64,000 nucleotides of DNA from Neobacillus cucumis (GTDB lineage: Bacteria > Bacillota > Bacilli > Bacillales > Cytobacillaceae), in contig NZ_JAFBEX010000019.1 of NCBI RefSeq assembly GCF_016908975.1, positions 47,882-111,881 of the forward strand, given 5' to 3'. The notes under the pieces were generated by a model, which was not told the DNA's origin, searched no databases, and was given only the letters and a program-made list of their open reading frames with translations. Of the stretch, positions 60,720-64,000 are shown piece after piece. The first letter of the stretch is position 1. Each line of letters begins with the position of its first letter. A program made the translations under genes and the position numbers.

Positions 60720-60807
60720 GCTACTTAAACGGATTATTACAAAATATAATACATATAAATATTATCACATTTTCCATTTTGAGTCAATTTCGAAACAGTG
60801 TTTATAA

Positions 60808-60843
60808 CAAATCAAGACCAAGTGTTAGAACTTGATCTTGATT
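60808..60843 (-). terminator. Terminator downstream of ku
   Basis: AATCAAGA-CC-AAGT pairs with ACTTGATCTTGATT around GTTAG. The T run on the minus strand is short (TTTGTTAT). Confidence 0.65.
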
Positions 60844-60870
60844 CCTTTTATTTTCTATTTTCTCTTATGC

Positions 60871-61761
60871 CTAGGCTTCTTTTTTCACTTTGGATGGTGC
60901 CTTTTTTCTTGGTGCTGAAGTTGCTTTTTTAGGTTTCGGAAGGTCAGCAGTTGATGTTTTTAGAGCTGATGTTGCAGCTGGTTTGGCAGGTTTTGTACGA
61001 TCAATCGACGCCTGAAGAGCTGCCATTAGATCTGTCACATTCGATGCCACTTCTTTAGTGGCAGCCGTTACTGTTTCTTGACCAGTTCGTTTAGACTCGA
61101 TTAATTCTAAAAGTGCATTTCGATATTCATCCGTATATTTCTCGGGCTCAAATGTAGTAGTTAATTGATCAATCAGTAAAATGGCCGTTTCTAATTCTCT
61201 ATCGGTTACTTTGTCCTCCGCTGGAACATTTGGAACATCTTCAGCTTTACGAACTTCGTCTGGATAATGGATTGTTTCCATGACCAAGGTATTTTTATAA
61301 ACTCGGATTACACCGAGTTGTTCCTTAGAACGAATAATAATTTTCGCTAATCCAACTTTTTCGGACTCTTGCAGGGCCTTCCTTAATAAAGAATAGGCCT
61401 TACTCCCCCCTTCATTGGGAGACATGTAATAAGTCCGGTCAAAGTAAATGGGGTCTATCTCGTTAATTTTTACAAAATCAATAATCTCGACTGCTTTTTC
61501 TTCATTTTCTTTACGAAGCTTTTCTAATTCTTCATTATCAAGGACCACGAATTTTCCTTTTGTATACTCATATGCCTTGACAATATCTTCTGGTTTTACT
61601 TCTTCTTCACAAACTGTACAGATTTTCTCGTATTTAATGGGTGCATGGCATTTATTATGCAGGGTTCGGAGCTTGATATCCTTATCTTCAGTTGCTGTAT
61701 GGAGCTTGATGGGGATGTTTACGAGCCCAAAACTAATGCTGCCTTTCCACATGGTATGCAT
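60871..61761 (-). CDS. ku: Ku DNA end-binding protein
   Basis: Bacterial Ku binds DNA ends as a homodimer and recruits LigD. The 296-residue protein starts MHTMWKGSISFGLVNIPIKL, has the zinc-like CHAPI...CTVCEEEVKPEDI region, DRTYYMSPNEGG, and the barrel ending near EKYTDEYRNALLELIE. A long Lys/Ala/Pro-rich tail (KPKKATSAPRKKAPSKVKK) follows, typical of DNA-binding extensions. The ATG at 61761 has GGAG 7 bases before it. It is divergent from ligD. Confidence 0.96.
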   Translation of the reverse strand: MHTMWKGSISFGLVNIPIKLHTATEDKDIKLRTLHNKCHAPIKYEKICTVCEEEVKPEDIVKAYEYTKGKFVVLDNEELEKLRKENEEKAVEIIDFVKINEIDPIYFDRTYYMSPNEGGSKAYSLLRKALQESEKVGLAKIIIRSKEQLGVIRVYKNTLVMETIHYPDEVRKAEDVPNVPAEDKVTDRELETAILLIDQLTTTFEPEKYTDEYRNALLELIESKRTGQETVTAATKEVASNVTDLMAALQASIDRTKPAKPAATSALKTSTADLPKPKKATSAPRKKAPSKVKKEA

Positions 61762-61887
61762 GGGCATTCTCCATTCTTTTTATTTTTATTTTGTGGTGAT
61801 TTCCTATCCTCACTCCTAAAAAGATTTGGAAAAGGATGAAGTAGTATTTTTTGAAGCACCATAAGAAAAAAGAAAGGATTATGAACG

Positions 61888-63729
61888 ATGAGACCCATGC
61901 TGCCAAGCTTAACTTTTGATCTTCCCGTACGGCCTGATTGGCAGTACGAGGTTAAATATGATGGATTCCGTGCAATGCTCTCCTGGGATAACACTGGAAT
62001 AAAACTAATGAGCAGAAATGGTAATAATTTATTGCCGCAATTTCCGGAAATAAAAGAATTCCTTTTGCGTTATGAAGTTCAATTCCAACCCTATTTACCT
62101 CTTCAATTAGATGGTGAGCTGGTTTATTTGGAAAACACACATAAAGCCAATTTTTCTGCCATTCAGGTTCGTGGCAGGCTTAAGTCAGAAAAAAAAATAT
62201 CTGAGCAAGCCACTCGGTTCCCTTGCCGTCTAATGGTTTTTGACTTATTGATGTTAAAAGGGAAAGGATTCTTTATTAATCCCTTTTATAAGAGAAAACA
62301 GGTATTAAAAAAATTATTTTTGGGAGTTGGCTTCCAAACGGAAGCTAATCCGTATAATAATCAACTGCTTCAATATGTAAAAGCATATGATGATTTTGAT
62401 GAGTTATGGGAAAAAGTTGTCCTATATGACGGAGAGGGTATTATTGCCAAAAATAAAAATAGTTTGTGGGAGGAAGGTAAACGTACACCGCAATGGTTAA
62501 AATACAAAAATTGGAAGTTTGTCAACTGCTTTATTACCTCCTTTGAAAAAACAAACGGTTATTTTTATTTAGGTGTTTATCAAGATAAACAAATTTCCCC
62601 AATTGGACAAGTATTATTTGGCTTTAAACCGGAAGAAAAGGATGCCTTAAAGCAAACAATTAAACAAAACAGGATTAAAGAGGATGATGAATTTGTTCAT
62701 GTTGAACCAGCTATTTGTCTTGAGGTAAAATACTTAGAACTCTATGACAACCAACTGCGCGAACCTCATTTTGACCGGTTTCGGTTTGATTTAGAACCTG
62801 CTGATTGTACATATGATCGCTTTATGTTTGCGCAGAAAAACCTGCCTCAAGATTTGGAAATTACGCATCCAGAAAAACCATTGTGGGATAAACTCGCCAT
62901 TTCGAAATCTGATTATATTCTTTACTTACGGGAAGTCTCTCCCTATATGCTCCCATTTTTAAAAGATCGCCTCTTAACAGTGATTCGCTATCCTCACGGA
63001 ATGTTTGGCGAAGCGTTTTATCAAAAAAATTGTCCTGATTATGCCCCGGAATTTGTACAAACAAAAGAAGCTGATGGAATTAATTATATATTGTGCAATA
63101 ACCTAAAAACACTTGTTTGGCTTGGGAATCAACTGGCGATTGAATTCCATATACCCTTTCAAACCGTTAACAGCAATGGACCGAGTGAGATAGTCTTTGA
63201 CTTAGATCCACCTTCAAAGGATGCCTTTTCATTAGCCATCAAAGCAGCCATTTTGATAAAAGAAGTACTGGATCAATTAAATCTAATTGGTTTTATTAAA
63301 ACTTCAGGTAACAAAGGGCTGCAAATTTACCTCCCTTTACCGGAAAATGTATACTCATATGATGACACACGATTATTCACCAGCTTTATAGCAGAATATT
63401 TAATTTCGAAGGATCCAGATTCATTTACAATTGAACGAATGAAAAAGAATCGCGGAAACAGGTTATATGTTGATTATGTACAGCATTCTGAAAGGAAAAC
63501 CATTGTGGCTCCATACTCGATGAGAGGAAATGAACATGGTGGTGTGGCAACACCGCTTTATTGGGAAGAAGTAAGCGAAAAACTTCAACTAGTCTCTTTT
63601 AATATGAAGAATGCTCTTACCCGGATTCGCAGTCAGGGTGATCCATTTATGGATTATTTTCAAACAAAGCAAATTCAACCATTCACTCCGGTTCTTGAGT
63701 TCTTAAAAAAATCGGGTAAAAAAGGATAA
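61888..63729 (+). CDS. ligD: ATP-dependent DNA ligase LigD (ligase-polymerase)
   Basis: LigD repairs double-strand breaks with Ku. The 613-residue protein has the ligase domain first (nucleotidyl Lys23 in YEVKYDGFRA; later LDGELV, DGEGIIAKNK, WLKYKNWK) and the primase-polymerase domain second (THPEKPLWDKLAISKSDY, EIVFDLDPPS with the metal Asp pair, RGNRLYVDY). There is no nuclease domain, as in B. subtilis YkoU (about 611 residues). The start has AAAGGATTATG upstream. In B. subtilis this pair is expressed in the forespore. Confidence 0.96.
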   Translation: MRPMLPSLTFDLPVRPDWQYEVKYDGFRAMLSWDNTGIKLMSRNGNNLLPQFPEIKEFLLRYEVQFQPYLPLQLDGELVYLENTHKANFSAIQVRGRLKSEKKISEQATRFPCRLMVFDLLMLKGKGFFINPFYKRKQVLKKLFLGVGFQTEANPYNNQLLQYVKAYDDFDELWEKVVLYDGEGIIAKNKNSLWEEGKRTPQWLKYKNWKFVNCFITSFEKTNGYFYLGVYQDKQISPIGQVLFGFKPEEKDALKQTIKQNRIKEDDEFVHVEPAICLEVKYLELYDNQLREPHFDRFRFDLEPADCTYDRFMFAQKNLPQDLEITHPEKPLWDKLAISKSDYILYLREVSPYMLPFLKDRLLTVIRYPHGMFGEAFYQKNCPDYAPEFVQTKEADGINYILCNNLKTLVWLGNQLAIEFHIPFQTVNSNGPSEIVFDLDPPSKDAFSLAIKAAILIKEVLDQLNLIGFIKTSGNKGLQIYLPLPENVYSYDDTRLFTSFIAEYLISKDPDSFTIERMKKNRGNRLYVDYVQHSERKTIVAPYSMRGNEHGGVATPLYWEEVSEKLQLVSFNMKNALTRIRSQGDPFMDYFQTKQIQPFTPVLEFLKKSGKKG

Positions 63730-63752
63730 GGCATATCGCCTTATCCTCGGAT
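63720..63752 (-). terminator. Hairpin after ligD, T tail on minus strand
   Basis: GGATAAGGC pairs with GCCTTATCC. The T run is on the minus strand (CTTTTTTACC), so it may end a minus-strand transcript coming from beyond the window, or protect ligD mRNA. Confidence 0.6.
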
Positions 63753-63837
63753 TGTCGAGAAATGGTATTTTTCTTGGCAACTTTTTTATTTTGTCAGTAT
63801 CAAATCCCTAATTTATTGTTTGCCCTTTCAATTGGGC

Positions 63838-63908
63838 CTGTTGATTTCCGCTCCGGGCACTCGCTTTCCGCGGGGAGGTCCTGGAGCCTCCTCGGCGCTT
63901 AGGCGGAG
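63838..63908 (+). repeat. Dispersed repeat R2, copy 2, truncated
   Basis: It begins CTGTTGATTTCCGCTCC like copy 1 and runs through GCGGGGAGGTCC and GAGCCTCC. The right inverted end (ATCAACAG) is missing; the sequence breaks off near GCGGAGG. Confidence 0.7.
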
Positions 63909-64000
63909 GCCACTGAAAAAGTCCACATTTTAAGCAGTTGAAAGGTAGATTTTATCGACCTTTCAACTGCTTTTTTGTTTTATAATAAAATTATTAAATT
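63909..64000 (+). mobile_element. Possible insertion-sequence end with terminator hairpin
   Basis: Just where repeat R2 breaks off, CCACTGAAAAAGTCCAC begins, resembling the terminal repeat of IS1182-type elements as I remember it. A perfect 15-bp hairpin, AAGCAGTTGAAAGGT/ACCTTTCAACTGCTT (63932-63946, 63958-63972), and T run follow. The rest would lie beyond the window. Confidence 0.4.

Noticed and set aside
1..64000. CRISPR arrays, tRNA or rRNA genes, prophage
   Set aside because: No regularly spaced repeats, no tRNA-like cloverleaf clusters and no phage structural genes were seen on either strand.

Overview
The window reads as chromosome of an endospore-forming member of the Bacillaceae, most likely the Neobacillus/Mesobacillus/Bacillus group. 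The clues are low GC, strong AGGAGG-type ribosome binding sites with many TTG starts, sspH, sda, YhfH, YkuS and YdjO families, a GerPC-like protein, Ku/LigD, and tandem T-boxes on trp. I see no tRNA, rRNA, CRISPR array or prophage. Two families of dispersed Bacillaceae repeats occur twice each, and the right edge may touch an insertion sequence.

Left part (1-16 kb): the 3' part of a fused permease/substrate-binding osmolyte ABC transporter faces a BusR-type (GntR + RCK_C) regulator. Then come a tandem pair of membrane proteins, an aspartokinase, a Nudix hydrolase, a tyrosine catabolic operon (hpd, fumarylacetoacetate hydrolase, hmgA), a three-gene ABC importer of the TrpXYZ-like type, an HD hydrolase and a lipoteichoic acid synthase.

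Middle (16-37 kb): small spore genes; an acyl-CoA dehydrogenase; two NarK nitrate/nitrite transporters, each behind a well-placed FNR-type box, the first carrying a C-terminal PAS domain; a LysM/3D cell-wall protein; a degenerate-MHYT double-PAS histidine kinase; many very small proteins (YhfH, SplA-like, YdjO-like and unknowns); CidA/CidB; a SCO1 protein; an ABC-F ATPase; a spore-flavoured cluster (GerPC-like, Hsp20, GerP-like) between inverted repeats; a D,D-carboxypeptidase; MprF; and a cupredoxin.

Right part (37-64 kb): pflB-pflA; a MifM-YidC2 regulatory pair with a visible anti-Shine-Dalgarno arm; Sda; a YkoGH-like two-component system; the selenouridine synthase MnmH; a complete trpEGDCFBA operon behind two Trp-specific T-boxes; an MFS exporter; a DMSO-reductase-type operon (chaperone, catalytic subunit, Fe-S subunit, extra ferredoxin) with an FNR-like box upstream; and the divergent Ku and LigD non-homologous end-joining genes.

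The genes support a facultative anaerobe: nitrate/nitrite transport, mixed-acid fermentation and S-/N-oxide respiration all appear, with FNR-like sites in front of the first and third. The most unusual items are the NarK-PAS fusion, the MifM-type arrest peptide, the Asn-substituted MHYT sensor and a YdjO-family gene that seems to start at ATT.
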